A program made the position numbers and the translations under genes. Positions 1 through 11,516 of a stretch of DNA of 38,443 nt are shown here, piece after piece (position 1 is the stretch's first letter; the number at the start of each line of letters is the position of its first letter). The stretch covers positions 1 to 38,443 of the forward strand of contig JAUWBB010000003.1 of the NCBI GenBank assembly GCA_030605195.1, given 5' to 3'. The notes beneath the pieces were generated by a model. It was not told the DNA's origin. It worked only from the letters and a program-made list of their open reading frames with translations, and made no database searches. The stretch is from Bacteroidota bacterium. GTDB taxonomy: Bacteria > Bacteroidota > Bacteroidia > Bacteroidales > VadinHA17.

Positions 1-590
1 AGTATTATGTGATGGTTTATTTCCCGGCACAAAGAAATGATCTTCTCCAGGGTTAGTTTTTTTGTGTTATGCATGGCTCCAATCGCAAAACCGATATAGC
101 CCGAATGAAACAGGTCCGGAAGAGTTGCGGGATCGATTTCATCTTCTTCAGGAATAAAATAATCTAACCCTTCACCATCATTTTTAATATCAAAGATTTT
201 TAAGGTTTCGATATACCTGTCAACAATATGCACATCCGGAAGTCTGTCTATTTTTAATCTTACCAATAACCACTTTTTTAGATTGATTTTATTAAAAGAG
301 AGCGGAATTGCACTCAGGCACGATTTTACCAGAAAACTCCTTATGTTATGGTGAAGATCAATAATATAATGAAACTCTTCTTGTCGCAGCTCCTTTACTA
401 ATTCTGACAGATTACCATCATATTGATGTACTTTATCAACGTATGAATTAGCCATTACCAAAGGTACAAATTGTTTTTTTACAGCATAGTGAACCTCAGC
501 GTCTTCTACTTGCTTTTTCAGACATCTGACTGCCGGAGTAGTAAGAACAATATCGCCTATTGAACTAAATCGAATAAAAAGAAATTTCAC
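1..590 (-). CDS. Glycosyltransferase family 9 / heptosyltransferase-like, partial (C-terminus beyond left edge)
   Basis: Reverse translation from a GTG at 590 gives (M)KFLFIRFSSIGDIVLTTPAVRCLKKQVEDAEVHYAVKKQF..., the typical N-terminus of ADP-heptose:LPS heptosyltransferases; absent from ORF track because of GTG start and missing stop. Confidence 0.8.
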   Translation of the reverse strand, partial: MKFLFIRFSSIGDIVLTTPAVRCLKKQVEDAEVHYAVKKQFVPLVMANSYVDKVHQYDGNLSELVKELRQEEFHYIIDLHHNIRSFLVKSCLSAIPLSFNKINLKKWLLVRLKIDRLPDVHIVDRYIETLKIFDIKNDGEGLDYFIPEEDEIDPATLPDLFHSGYIGFAIGAMHNTKKLTLEKIISLCREINHHII

Positions 591-754
591 CACCCGAATG
601 GTATAAGTTATATGTTATTGGTTAGCTGTTATTTGTTTACCCCATGAAATTCTGAAAGAAAAGCATATTTCACATGGGCGAGCCCTTTCAGATGAGCGAA
701 GTGGTAAAGCTTGAAAACATGTAGATATATCGGAAGAATTGTTAAAAAACCACA

Positions 755-1000
755 TTACTCAGCGGATTCAGCAAGAATCATCACATTATTCTTTTTCACT
801 TCGACAACACCATTTTTAATGTTGAAATAATCAATACGATCGTTTTCTTCCACTATTTTGACAATCCCTTCTTCGAGAGTGGAAATAATTGGAGCATGGT
901 TTTTTAAAATTGCAAAAGAGCCTTTTGTGCCAGGCACCTTTACAAGTTTTACTTCACCCGTAAATATTTTCTTGTCAGGAGTTATTATTTCTAAATACAC
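755..1000 (-). CDS. atpC: F1Fo ATP synthase epsilon subunit (short form)
   Basis: MYLEIITPDKKIFTGEVKLVKVPGTKGSFAILKNHAPIISTLEEG; 81 aa beta-sandwich domain only. Confidence 0.93.
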   Translation of the reverse strand: MYLEIITPDKKIFTGEVKLVKVPGTKGSFAILKNHAPIISTLEEGIVKIVEENDRIDYFNIKNGVVEVKKNNVMILAESAE

Positions 1001-1085
1001 GGTATTTGTGTTTATGTATCGGAATTTTAAGATTATTCGTTGATTAATAATAAGTTATATCATTCTTATAAATATTTTTTTGTTA

Positions 1086-1112
1086 AAGGCTGAGGCTAAG
1101 GCTAAGGCTAAG
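1086..1112. repeat. Short tandem repeat, (R)AGGCT units
   Basis: aaggct gaggct aaggct aaggct aag. Confidence 0.7.
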
Positions 1113-1521
1113 ATTTCTAACTGCACATATTAACCTTTTAGCCTTCATTTAGACTTTTTTTTTGACTTTATATTAACCTGCATTATTCATACAGAAGATA
1201 AAAGACAAAAGTAAAAAGTTAAAAGTGAATTATTTGCATAAGAAATTCAGATTACTTTTTTATGGAAAATTTAATCGTCTATCAAACATACTATGTTATT
1301 AGTACTTTTATCTTTATGATTAATTTGTGAACAGGAACGAAGTGGATCTCACCGAAGGTAATTAATCAGGCTAAATCCAGTTGCCATTGTGTTATAATTG
1401 TTTGATTGTTATTTACTTTTTTTTACACTGCCGATTGTAGACTGCCGACTTGAACTAGTTCCGGGTTCTTAGTTCTCAGTTCCTTTTGTATTTTAACATG
1501 CTCCCAGCGCTCTGCCCTATT

Positions 1522-3096
<1,575 letters not shown>

Positions 3097-3254
3097 TTAA
3101 ATTACTAATGTTCATACAATCATAATCAGATAAGATTCATTCCTGATCAACTAAGATGTTTATTTTAAAAATCGAAAAGAATTGAAGAATTATTTCACTC
3201 GTCAAATTTCAGATTTTTCCTGGATATTTTTTGTATTTTTATGAAAAAACTGAA

Positions 3255-3818
3255 ATGATAAAATTAAAATTTCTTTATCTGTCTGTCCTCTTTTTCCCCC
3301 TTTCAGTAAGTCTCCCGCTTAATGCCCAATTTACGAAGGTTGGAGGAGGTCTTGTTTTCGGTACAGGTTATGAATATCACCATGTCCGTACCGGAAATCC
3401 TGGAATAAACCTGACCGGAATCTATGAATTAAACCAACCATTCCACCTCTCACCGGGTTTTACTTATGTTTTACCAAAAAAAGACAAACTGGAATACGGT
3501 GATAGGAGAACGAGTTTAATAATGTTTGATTTAGATGCACATTATGTTTTTAATTATCTGGACCGTTTTGAATTTTATGGACTTGGAGGATTAAATATAA
3601 GTTTTGTAAAGTCAAAGTATCTTGGAGATGAATTTTACCTGGAAAATTTTTCCGATAACAGATTAGGTTTAAATGTTGGAGCAGGAACCTACATGAAATT
3701 TTCTGAACAAATGGATTTTTTTGGTGAACTTAAATACATCGTTGGTAAGTATGATCAGCTTGTGGTGACTATCGGTGTTCTTTTGGATGTCCAGTGGTTT
3801 GCCAAGCATGATGAGTGA
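3255..3818 (+). CDS. Outer-membrane beta-barrel-like protein with signal peptide
   Basis: MIKLKFLYLSVLFFPLSVSLPLNAQ signal sequence, alternating aromatic beta-strand pattern; start chosen at Met 9 of ORF 3231..3818. Confidence 0.6.
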   Translation: MIKLKFLYLSVLFFPLSVSLPLNAQFTKVGGGLVFGTGYEYHHVRTGNPGINLTGIYELNQPFHLSPGFTYVLPKKDKLEYGDRRTSLIMFDLDAHYVFNYLDRFEFYGLGGLNISFVKSKYLGDEFYLENFSDNRLGLNVGAGTYMKFSEQMDFFGELKYIVGKYDQLVVTIGVLLDVQWFAKHDE

Positions 3819-3947
3819 GCAGTGAAGAGGACGACATAGAATTGTCACATTGCTAAATTGTTGGGTGAGGAGCATAGAGTGCGTGGAGCAGAGCGCAAAG
3901 GGCGTAGTGCACAGCGCTGAGAACGTATCACAGTGAATAGGATGTAG

Positions 3948-3966
3948 AGCCGAATTGTATTCGGCT
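3948..3966. repeat. Perfect hairpin 8-3-8
   Basis: agccgaat tgt attcggct. Confidence 0.65.
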
Positions 3967-4005
3967 GGAAAGGGCACATTTTAAAACCTCAGTTTTTTAT
4001 TATTA

Positions 4006-4036
4006 CTCGTAGCCCGATCTGAAGTCGGACTACGAG
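4006..4036. repeat. REP-like imperfect hairpin
   Basis: ctcgtagcccga tctgaag tcggactacgag; 12-nt arms with one mismatch. Confidence 0.7.
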
Positions 4037-4243
4037 AAAATTCTGTCGTACCCTTACTATTAATCTTTACCCTTCAAGCGGTTTGTGCCATAGACATCCA
4101 TGCCAGAGAACCGAAAACATAATAGTGGCAGCAGGCAGTTCTCCACCTAAAGAAACTGTTATATCTATTTGCCTTATCGGAAAAAAAAATAAAAGTAAAA
4201 CAGCTTAATTACCACCTAATAACGCGAGGAGCGAGGGGACGAG

Positions 4244-5218
4244 CTAATTTTCCCTCTTCATCAAACCTTCTGCCAGCTTTATCAACTCGGACTTCCTGGA
4301 TTTTTCTGCACTTACTTTATCAAGATTCCGGAAGGCTTTCTGATAAAATGACTTCACCAGGTCGTCAGCCTGATCTCTGACCCCAAGTTCATCATAAATG
4401 GCTTTCACCGCTTTAATTTTATCTTTAGGATCAAAATGTTTCCGTTCAATCTGATGTTGGAGGTTTTCAAATATTGCACCATCAGCCAACTCAAAAGCTT
4501 TTATTAGAAGAAATGTTTTTTTATTGGCAACAATATCACCTCCCGTTTCTTTTCCGAAAATCTTTGGGTCTCCATATACATCCAGAACATCATCCTGCAG
4601 TTGGAAAGCCAACCCGAGGTTTTTGCCAAAATCATACATCAGATCAGCATCCTTTGTTGTTGCTCCGCCAATAATCGAACCAATTTTCAAACACGATGCA
4701 ATCAGTACGGATGTTTTTAATTCGATCATTTTTAAGTACCCTTCCAAACTGACTCTTTTGGCTTTTTCAAAATTCATATCATATTGCTGTCCTTCACATA
4801 CCTGAAGGGCCGTTTGAGTGAAAATTCCGGTTACATCGAGCAAAACACCAGGCCGGCATTTGGAAATATATTCATAAGCCAAAATTGACATCACATCGCC
4901 CGACAAAATCGCAATATTCTCATTCCACCTGGCATGAACGGTAGGATTATTCCGGCGTACAGTCGCTTTGTCCATGATATCATCATGCAATAGTGTGAAA
5001 TTATGAAAAATTTCCAGGCCTATGGCAGGATAAACTGCATCCTCAACATTATCTGAAAACAGATTGCAAGCCATTAATACTAATGAAGGGCGCAGTCGTT
5101 TTCCTTCCAAAGACAAAATATAACGTATGGGGTCGTACAGTTCTTTTGGTTCGGAATTAAATACCAGACCTGAAATGGCCTGGTTAATGGTTGCCTGGGA
5201 AGATTTTAAAGTGTACAT
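4244..5218 (-). CDS. Polyprenyl (farnesyl/octaprenyl-type) diphosphate synthase
   Basis: GKRLRPSLVLMACNLF, LLHDDIMDKATVRRNNPTVHARW, FQLQDDVLDVYGD motifs (both Asp-rich motifs). Confidence 0.93.
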   Translation of the reverse strand: MYTLKSSQATINQAISGLVFNSEPKELYDPIRYILSLEGKRLRPSLVLMACNLFSDNVEDAVYPAIGLEIFHNFTLLHDDIMDKATVRRNNPTVHARWNENIAILSGDVMSILAYEYISKCRPGVLLDVTGIFTQTALQVCEGQQYDMNFEKAKRVSLEGYLKMIELKTSVLIASCLKIGSIIGGATTKDADLMYDFGKNLGLAFQLQDDVLDVYGDPKIFGKETGGDIVANKKTFLLIKAFELADGAIFENLQHQIERKHFDPKDKIKAVKAIYDELGVRDQADDLVKSFYQKAFRNLDKVSAEKSRKSELIKLAEGLMKREN

Positions 5219-5237
5219 GATTAAATATTGTAACTAT

Positions 5238-5459
5238 TCAGTTTACAATAATCTCTTTATAATATCCTTCTGCAATATTTCTACTGAGGCTATGAGAAGA
5301 ATCAATATCTTCATGAGCGTTCAGCGAATAATTAGATACTGTTTTCTTCAGTTCATAAGGGAATTTTGATAATAACTTAAATGTGAGGATATACAATTCA
5401 ACTGAATTATTCCAAACTCGTAATTGTTTAAACTCTCTGTTAATATTTTTTCTTTCCAT
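5238..5459 (-). pseudogene. Four-helix-bundle (23S rRNA IVS-type) protein remnant
   Basis: FKQLRVWNNSVELYILTFKLLSKFPYE...SRNIAEGYYKE matches the family N-terminal half; ORF stops right after NIAEGY and lacks the C-terminal helices. Confidence 0.6.
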
Positions 5460-5556
5460 TTTTCCCCTGTAGAAATAGCTCCCACGTTGCATTTCACAGG
5501 GCAGGCATTATTCCAACTGACACCTACTCATTTTCCGGATGAACCATATTTTATTT

Positions 5557-5640
5557 ATGCATTTTAGGCACTTATTCTATTAGACATTTTAAACTTTAGG
5601 CATTTTAGGCACTTTAGACATTTCTTTAATAGGCATTTGT
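5557..5640. repeat. Degenerate tandem TTTAGGCATTTTAGGC-type repeat
   Basis: gcattttaggcactt...tagacatttt...ctttaggcattttaggcactttagacattt...aggcattt. Confidence 0.6.
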
Positions 5641-5709
5641 TGATATAACTATAAATGATAAAAACTTTGCAAAAACAATTGAGAGATAATAATATAAAAT
5701 CATTGCCTG

Positions 5710-6591
5710 CTATCCTCTTAACGCTTCGGCACCACCGACAATTTCGAGTATTTCTTTTGTAATAGCTGCCTGTCTGGCTTTATTGTAATGGAGGGTTAAT
5801 TCACGTATCAATTCTGTAGCGTTATCGGTTGCCTGGTGCATGGCCGTCATCCTGGCGCCTTGCTCGGAAACATAAGAATCCAATATTGCCTTGTAAAATT
5901 GTATTTTTAAAGCCCGGGGTATTATTTTTTTAATGATGTGATCCTTATCAGGTTCAAATATATAATCCAAGTTTCCGGTTTCTTTATCATGTGTCAAATC
6001 TATCTCAATGGGTAAGAATTGTTCAACGGTTAGAATTTGAACAGCAGCATTCTTAAACTGGTTGTAAACCAATTCAATTTTATCGTATTTAGCATTCAGA
6101 AAATCGTTTATGGTTTGCTCAGCTAACGGAGCCACCTTGTCAAAACTCAGATCATCAAACAATTCATTATACGAAGCAACAATCTGGTATTTCCTCGATT
6201 TCAGTAATTCCGTTCCTTTTTTACCGATGGTTAGAAATTGAAGATTTCCTTTTTGCAATAGGTCCGTGTAAGTTTCATGTGCTAATTCTAACGATTGCCT
6301 TATTACATTGGCATTAAAAGGCCCACATAATCCCCGGTTTGATGTAACAACCACGATCAATACCTTTTCCAGTTCTCTTTCGGATGTAAAGATATTTTCC
6401 TCATTTTCCTGAATATCTTCGTTGAGACTTGCCAGTACCTCATGGAGTTTATTGGCGTATGGCCTTAATTGAATGATTCTGTCCTGTGCCTTTCTGAGTT
6501 TCGAAGCGGCAACCATTTTCATAGCAGAGGTAATTTTCCGTGTCGATCTTACACTTGCAATTCTTGTACGTATTTCTTTCAGGCTTTCCAT
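5710..6591 (-). CDS. atpG: F1Fo ATP synthase gamma subunit
   Basis: MESLKEIRTRIASVRSTRKITSAMKMVAASKLRKAQ ... ARMTAMHQATDNATELI. Confidence 0.97.
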   Translation of the reverse strand: MESLKEIRTRIASVRSTRKITSAMKMVAASKLRKAQDRIIQLRPYANKLHEVLASLNEDIQENEENIFTSERELEKVLIVVVTSNRGLCGPFNANVIRQSLELAHETYTDLLQKGNLQFLTIGKKGTELLKSRKYQIVASYNELFDDLSFDKVAPLAEQTINDFLNAKYDKIELVYNQFKNAAVQILTVEQFLPIEIDLTHDKETGNLDYIFEPDKDHIIKKIIPRALKIQFYKAILDSYVSEQGARMTAMHQATDNATELIRELTLHYNKARQAAITKEILEIVGGAEALRG

Positions 6592-6619
6592 GTAGATATC
6601 TCAATGGAAATCAGTTAAT

Positions 6620-8206
6620 TTAGTCAATATCTTGATATTTGGAAGCTATTTCCAGGGCAACTTTTTCCAGGGTATTTGCTGTTTCACCGGTAAGTGTTCC
6701 TTCCTTAATGGAATCCAAAATTTCTTGATGTTTTAGTTCAAGATACTCGATAAATTCTACTTCAAAATCTTTTATTTTTTCAACCGGGACATTTTTAAGC
6801 AATGCTTTTGTTCCGCAAAATATAATGGCAACTTGTTTTTCGACAAGGACAGGTGAATACTGTCCTTGTTTCAGGATTTCAACATTCTTAGCCCCTTTAT
6901 TCAGAATGGCAAGGGTTGCGGCGTCCAGGTCGGAACCGAATTTTACAAAAGCTTCCAGTTCGCGGTATTGAGCCTGATCGAGTTTCAGGGTTCCGGCAAC
7001 CTGTTTCATTGCTCTGATCTGGGCAGCACCCCCAACACGGGAAACCGAAATACCCACATTAATAGCAGGTCGAATACCGGTATTAAACAAGTCGGTTTCC
7101 AGAAATATCTGTCCATCCGTAATGGAAATAACATTGGTTGGAATATAAGCGGAAACATCCCCTGCCTGTGTTTCAATGATGGGTAATGCTGTTAGTGAAC
7201 CACCCCCTTTAACCATATGCCTGATGGAGTCAGGAATATCGTTCATTTTAGAAGCAATTTTGTCGGATTCAATAATTTTCGCAGCTCTTTCAAGCAAGCG
7301 CGAATGCAGATAGAATACATCCCCAGGGTAAGCCTCCCGTCCCGGAGGTCGTCTTAAAAGAAGGGAAACCTCGCGGTAAGAAACTGCCTGTTTAGACAAA
7401 TCATCATATATTATCAAGGCAGCCCTTCCTGTATCTCTAAAAAATTCACCTAATGCTGCTCCCGCGAACGGTGCATAAAATTGGGATGCAGCCGGATCGG
7501 AAGCATTAGCGGAAACAATGATCGTATAATCCATTGCTCCATAATCCTCGAGAGTCTTGAAAATGCTTGCAACCGTTGAGCCCTTTTGTCCAATGGCTAC
7601 ATAAATACAATAAACCGGCTTCCCTTGCTTGTAAAATTCTTTCTGATTTATTATGGTGTCGATAGCAATGGCTGTTTTCCCGGTCTGACGGTCACCAATA
7701 ATCAATTCGCGCTGTCCCCTGCCAATCGGTATCATAGCATCAATAGCCTTTATACCGGTTTGAATGGGTTCATTTACAGGTTGCCGAAAGATCACTCCCG
7801 GTGCTTTCCTTTCAAGAGGCATTTCATATGTCTTCCCCTGAATAGGACCTTTACCATCCAATGGTTCACCCATGGTTGATATAACACGCCCCAGAAGTCC
7901 TTCTCCTGCATGGATAGAGGCAATTCTTCCGGTTCTTTTAACAATATCTCCTTCTTTTATTTCTTCGGATGAACCTAAAAGAACGGCACCAACATTATCT
8001 TCCTCAAGGTTTAAAACAATAGCTTCTATTCCATTTTCAAACTCGATTAGTTCATTTGCCTGAACGTTTGATAACCCATAAATCCTGGCAATGCCATCTC
8101 CAACCTGTAAAACAGTCCCAACCTCTTCAAGTTCAATATCCAGTTGAATTCCTTCCAGTTGTTTTTTAAGGATTTTTGAAACTTCTGCCGGTTTAATGTG
8201 AATCAT
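6620..8206 (-). CDS. atpA: F1Fo ATP synthase alpha subunit
   Basis: [27 protein letters not shown]; full-length 528 aa. Confidence 0.98.
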   Translation of the reverse strand: MIHIKPAEVSKILKKQLEGIQLDIELEEVGTVLQVGDGIARIYGLSNVQANELIEFENGIEAIVLNLEEDNVGAVLLGSSEEIKEGDIVKRTGRIASIHAGEGLLGRVISTMGEPLDGKGPIQGKTYEMPLERKAPGVIFRQPVNEPIQTGIKAIDAMIPIGRGQRELIIGDRQTGKTAIAIDTIINQKEFYKQGKPVYCIYVAIGQKGSTVASIFKTLEDYGAMDYTIIVSANASDPAASQFYAPFAGAALGEFFRDTGRAALIIYDDLSKQAVSYREVSLLLRRPPGREAYPGDVFYLHSRLLERAAKIIESDKIASKMNDIPDSIRHMVKGGGSLTALPIIETQAGDVSAYIPTNVISITDGQIFLETDLFNTGIRPAINVGISVSRVGGAAQIRAMKQVAGTLKLDQAQYRELEAFVKFGSDLDAATLAILNKGAKNVEILKQGQYSPVLVEKQVAIIFCGTKALLKNVPVEKIKDFEVEFIEYLELKHQEILDSIKEGTLTGETANTLEKVALEIASKYQDID

Positions 8207-8228
8207 TATTAAATATGTTTTAATCAGG

Positions 8229-8771
8229 TTAGTATTTTCCTGTTAGTTCTCTTTTAATTTTTTTTAGCTCTGAAGATACGCTTGCATTAAACAAATGATC
8301 TTCTATTCTCAAAACAAAACCTCCTATCAGACTCTCTTCAACCTTACCAGCCAAATCGACTTTTGTTTTATAAGCTTTGTCAATTAAATCGATGATTCTG
8401 TTCCTGACTTCACGGTCAACCGGAGTTGCCGTTGTTAATGTGGCTGAAGTAATTCCTTTGTGCTTCTTATACACACTAATAAATCTGCATATAATATCCG
8501 GAATAAATGTTTCTCTTTTGTTTAATATGATCAGGTCGAGGAAATTAAGGGTAAGTTTATTTACATCCGGTCTAAACACTTCACGCACAATAACCTTTTT
8601 CTTTGACGCGGGAATTATCGGACTATGAAACAAGTCCGTTAATTCACTTACCTGCCGGCATATATCAAGCACAAAGACAACATCATTATGGACCTTATCC
8701 AACACCTTTTTTTCTTTAGCCGACAAAAAAAGTGCCTTTGCGTATCTTACTGCAATTTTGCTGTCGTTCAT
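8229..8771 (-). CDS. atpH: F1Fo ATP synthase delta subunit
   Basis: [17 protein letters not shown]...[32 protein letters not shown]. Confidence 0.93.
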   Translation of the reverse strand: MNDSKIAVRYAKALFLSAKEKKVLDKVHNDVVFVLDICRQVSELTDLFHSPIIPASKKKVIVREVFRPDVNKLTLNFLDLIILNKRETFIPDIICRFISVYKKHKGITSATLTTATPVDREVRNRIIDLIDKAYKTKVDLAGKVEESLIGGFVLRIEDHLFNASVSSELKKIKRELTGKY

Positions 8772-8813
8772 TATAAAGACCTAATCATCAAATCTATCGA
8801 ACCGGTTTACAGG

Positions 8814-9308
8814 TTAATTAAACTTAATTTCGTTTAAGAGTTTATCTATCAATTCTTTTTGATCCTCTTTCCCGGCAAGTTTTTGTTTTAAAATTTTCTC
8901 GGCAATCTCAACAGAGAATGTTGCAACCTGGTTTTTAATATCTGCAATAGCTGCCGTTTTCTCATTTTCAATGCTTAAACGGGCTGCCTCAATGATTTTA
9001 CCGGCTTCTTCAGAGGCCTGTTCTTTGGCCTCCTGAATCATTTTTTCTTTTACCTGTCTGGCTTCTTTTAGCAGGCCATCCCTCTCGACTTTTACTTTCC
9101 TGATCATAGCTTCATTATCAGCCTCCAGTTTCATCATTTCTTCATGAGCTTTTTCGGCCGATAACAAGGCATCCTCGATAGAATGTTCCCGCTCCTTCAA
9201 AGCATTTAAAATGGGTTTCCAGGCAAATTTTTTAAGTATCCACAATACAAGTCCAAAGGATATAATCATCCAAAATAGTAAACCAAATCCCGGAGTAACA
9301 AGTTCCAT
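8814..9308 (-). CDS. atpF: F1Fo ATP synthase b subunit
   Basis: Single N-terminal TM helix then long charged coiled coil; position between atpE and atpH. Confidence 0.94.
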   Translation of the reverse strand: MELVTPGFGLLFWMIISFGLVLWILKKFAWKPILNALKEREHSIEDALLSAEKAHEEMMKLEADNEAMIRKVKVERDGLLKEARQVKEKMIQEAKEQASEEAGKIIEAARLSIENEKTAAIADIKNQVATFSVEIAEKILKQKLAGKEDQKELIDKLLNEIKFN

Positions 9309-9398
9309 ATTTAACGTTTGAATATTTTCTTAAACCATTTTTTAATAAAAACTTTACAGTTCAACCAATCGTTGAACTGCAAAGCCTTAATCTTTTTC

Positions 9399-9659
9399 TT
9401 ACTCTGTGAAAAGAATCAGCAAACAGACAACAACCGCGAAAAAAGAAACTCCTTCAATCAGAGCTGCCGAAACGATCATATTGGCACGTATGTCTCCTGC
9501 TGCTTCGGGCTGGCGGGCAATAGATTCAACTGCTGTCGCACCTATCCGCGAGATACCCATACTCGCAGCCATAGCTGTAGCTGCTGCTCCAAATGCAGCG
9601 CCCAATTTGCCCAAAGCTGAACCAGCAGCGACCTGTAATAAAACTGATAAAGTGATCAT
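9399..9659 (-). CDS. atpE: F1Fo ATP synthase c subunit
   Basis: Two TM hairpin with ESIARQPEAAGDIRANM loop and IEGVSFF carboxylate helix. Confidence 0.96.
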   Translation of the reverse strand: MITLSVLLQVAAGSALGKLGAAFGAAATAMAASMGISRIGATAVESIARQPEAAGDIRANMIVSAALIEGVSFFAVVVCLLILFTE

Positions 9660-9686
9660 AATAAAATAGATTTGGTTAAAAATATA

Positions 9687-10796
9687 TTAATGATGTTCTG
9701 CTATTGCCATACCAAAATACAAAGCAGATAATAAGGTGAAAACATATGCCTGAATAAGGGCTACCAGAAGCTCAAGAAAGGTCATAAATATTGTAAATAG
9801 TATAGATAAGGGTGAAACAACGAATCCTAACGTCACCTGCATGTCACCGAAAACAAAAATAAGAGCAAAAAAGCCAAGTGCAATAATATGACCAGCAGTG
9901 ATGTTTGCAAAAAGACGGATCATCAGAATCAACGGTTTGGTTAACATCCCGATGATTTCAATAATCGGTACAAGAGGGAGAGGTATCTTCAGCCAAAAAG
10001 GAATTTCCGGAGAGTTGAAAATTTCCTGCCAATAAAATTTATTTCCATTAATCGCTGTAACAACAAAAGTAAAGGCTGCCAGAACCATTGTTACTGTGAT
10101 ATTACCTGTAACATTGGCGCCACCCGGGAAAATGGGTATCAAACCCATCATGTTGTTTATCCAAATAAAGAAAAACAGGGTAAGAAGGTATGGCATAAAT
10201 TTCTCATATTTCTTTTCCCCTATGGAAGGTATTGCAATCTCGTCCCGTATAAAAAGGATAATAGGTTCTACAAAATTCTGAAGGCCTTTGGGGGCTTTAC
10301 CCTGGTTGTTCTTATACACCCTTGCCACTGAAATAAAAACCCACAACATCAGGATAATACAAATAAAAATCGCAAAAACGTTTTTTGAAATGGATAAATC
10401 TATAGGCCGGGTATCCGTACCATCCTCCATAAGTTCTACAACCTTCCCTTCATACTTTCCCTCATGTGCAATTTTAAACCCTTTGTATGAATCGTGACCA
10501 TGGTGGAACTTGCTGGAAAGAAAAACATTTAACCCTTTTGTCTTACTATAAACGATAACAGGTAAGGGAATGCTTAAATGAAAATCCTTATAGGTTAGAA
10601 TGTGCCAATCGTAAGCATCTTTTATATGATCAAAGATGAAATCGCCAGGTTTAAATTCTTTATTTTGTTCTTCACTTTCTGCCTGATGTGTATGTTCCTC
10701 TGTTTCTTGCAAAGCAATGATATAACCAAAAGCAGGAGATAGGTTTAAAAAAATAATAATAACAAATATTGCTGAAAATCCAGAATTGCAAGTCAT
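9687..10796 (-). CDS. atpB: F1Fo ATP synthase a subunit
   Basis: LILMIRLFANITAGHIIALGF (essential Arg helix), N-terminal periplasmic extension. Confidence 0.96.
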   Translation of the reverse strand: MTCNSGFSAIFVIIIFLNLSPAFGYIIALQETEEHTHQAESEEQNKEFKPGDFIFDHIKDAYDWHILTYKDFHLSIPLPVIVYSKTKGLNVFLSSKFHHGHDSYKGFKIAHEGKYEGKVVELMEDGTDTRPIDLSISKNVFAIFICIILMLWVFISVARVYKNNQGKAPKGLQNFVEPIILFIRDEIAIPSIGEKKYEKFMPYLLTLFFFIWINNMMGLIPIFPGGANVTGNITVTMVLAAFTFVVTAINGNKFYWQEIFNSPEIPFWLKIPLPLVPIIEIIGMLTKPLILMIRLFANITAGHIIALGFFALIFVFGDMQVTLGFVVSPLSILFTIFMTFLELLVALIQAYVFTLLSALYFGMAIAEHH

Positions 10797-10860
10797 TTAA
10801 TAATTTTTGAACATTAACAAAAATAATGAAAAAGATTAAAATCTGCCGGAAACAAGGAAT

Positions 10861-11250
10861 TTAATGATGAGTAACTCTTTTTAAATGGGAAAGAATGGAT
10901 AATATTTCAAAAATGGAGAAAACCAAATAGACAATAAGAAAAGTAAGTAAGAAGGGTGCTGAATCCTGCTTACTAATTACCAGATAAATAATCATAAATA
11001 ACAGATAAATCATCATTTTCAATCCTGTCAGCATTAAGAACCGGTTAACTAATTTCTTTGGTTTCTTTCGGGCTGTCTTTAATAATATTGTATGAATTAC
11101 CGTGGTGAACAGGAAAATAAATAAAAGAACAAAAGGTAGAATAACCTGGTAATACGGATTAAATACCCCGGCAAAAAGAAAATAACCAATTACAGCAAGT
11201 AAAAGAGTGATTAAAATTCCCTTAACAATAAATTTTTTTAATGGGCTCAA
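10861..11250 (-). CDS. Small membrane protein of ATP synthase operon (AtpI-like position)
   Basis: 129 aa, four hydrophobic segments, between atpB and atpZ-like ORF. Confidence 0.55.
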   Translation of the reverse strand: MSPLKKFIVKGILITLLLAVIGYFLFAGVFNPYYQVILPFVLLFIFLFTTVIHTILLKTARKKPKKLVNRFLMLTGLKMMIYLLFMIIYLVISKQDSAPFLLTFLIVYLVFSIFEILSILSHLKRVTHH

Positions 11251-11273
11251 GATGATTTAGGATTTTATTAAAA

Positions 11274-11516
11274 TTAAAGGAAGTCTTTTATTGCTATATA
11301 TATTGCCAGAAAAAACGAAAGTGTTGAAAAAAGAACAATAAATAGCGGAAATCCCAAGTGTACAATCTCATCTAGTTTTAAACCTCCAAACACTCCAAGC
11401 AAAATAATAACAATCATTTGGAGCGCTATATTAGAGTATTTCACATAGGGATTAATTTGTTTTTTGTTCTTTCGCTGGTTTGAATTCCTGTTTGAATGTT
11501 TGTTTTGTTGGTTCAT
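11274..11516 (-). CDS. AtpZ/AtpI family protein
   Basis: IALQMIVIILLGVFGGLKLDEIVHLGFPLFIVLFSTLSFFLAIYIAIKDF. Confidence 0.75.
   Translation of the reverse strand: MNQQNKHSNRNSNQRKNKKQINPYVKYSNIALQMIVIILLGVFGGLKLDEIVHLGFPLFIVLFSTLSFFLAIYIAIKDFL

Noticed and set aside
1015-1029. Partial copy of the 88-bp repeat (atgtatcggaatttta)
   Set aside because: Only about 14 nt match the repeat end, too short to separate from chance
1320-1400. Possible tRNA or small RNA in the atpD-atpC gap
   Set aside because: No cloverleaf or TTCRANY-type T-loop found on either strand by eye
3669-3977. Minus-strand 102-aa ORF over the beta-barrel 3' end
   Set aside because: Low-complexity Cys/His/Leu composition, overlaps a hairpin and a better-supported ORF
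4244-5218. Polyprenyl synthase inside the atp region as a novel operon
   Set aside because: Split ATP synthase loci occur in Bacteroidetes and the gene itself is an ordinary isoprenoid synthase
6866-7186. Antisense ORF inside atpA (and others such as 1486..1719, 7586..7879, 16951..17346, 26304..26705, 37333..37794)
   Set aside because: They lie opposite well-supported conserved genes and have no recognisable domain; expected by chance
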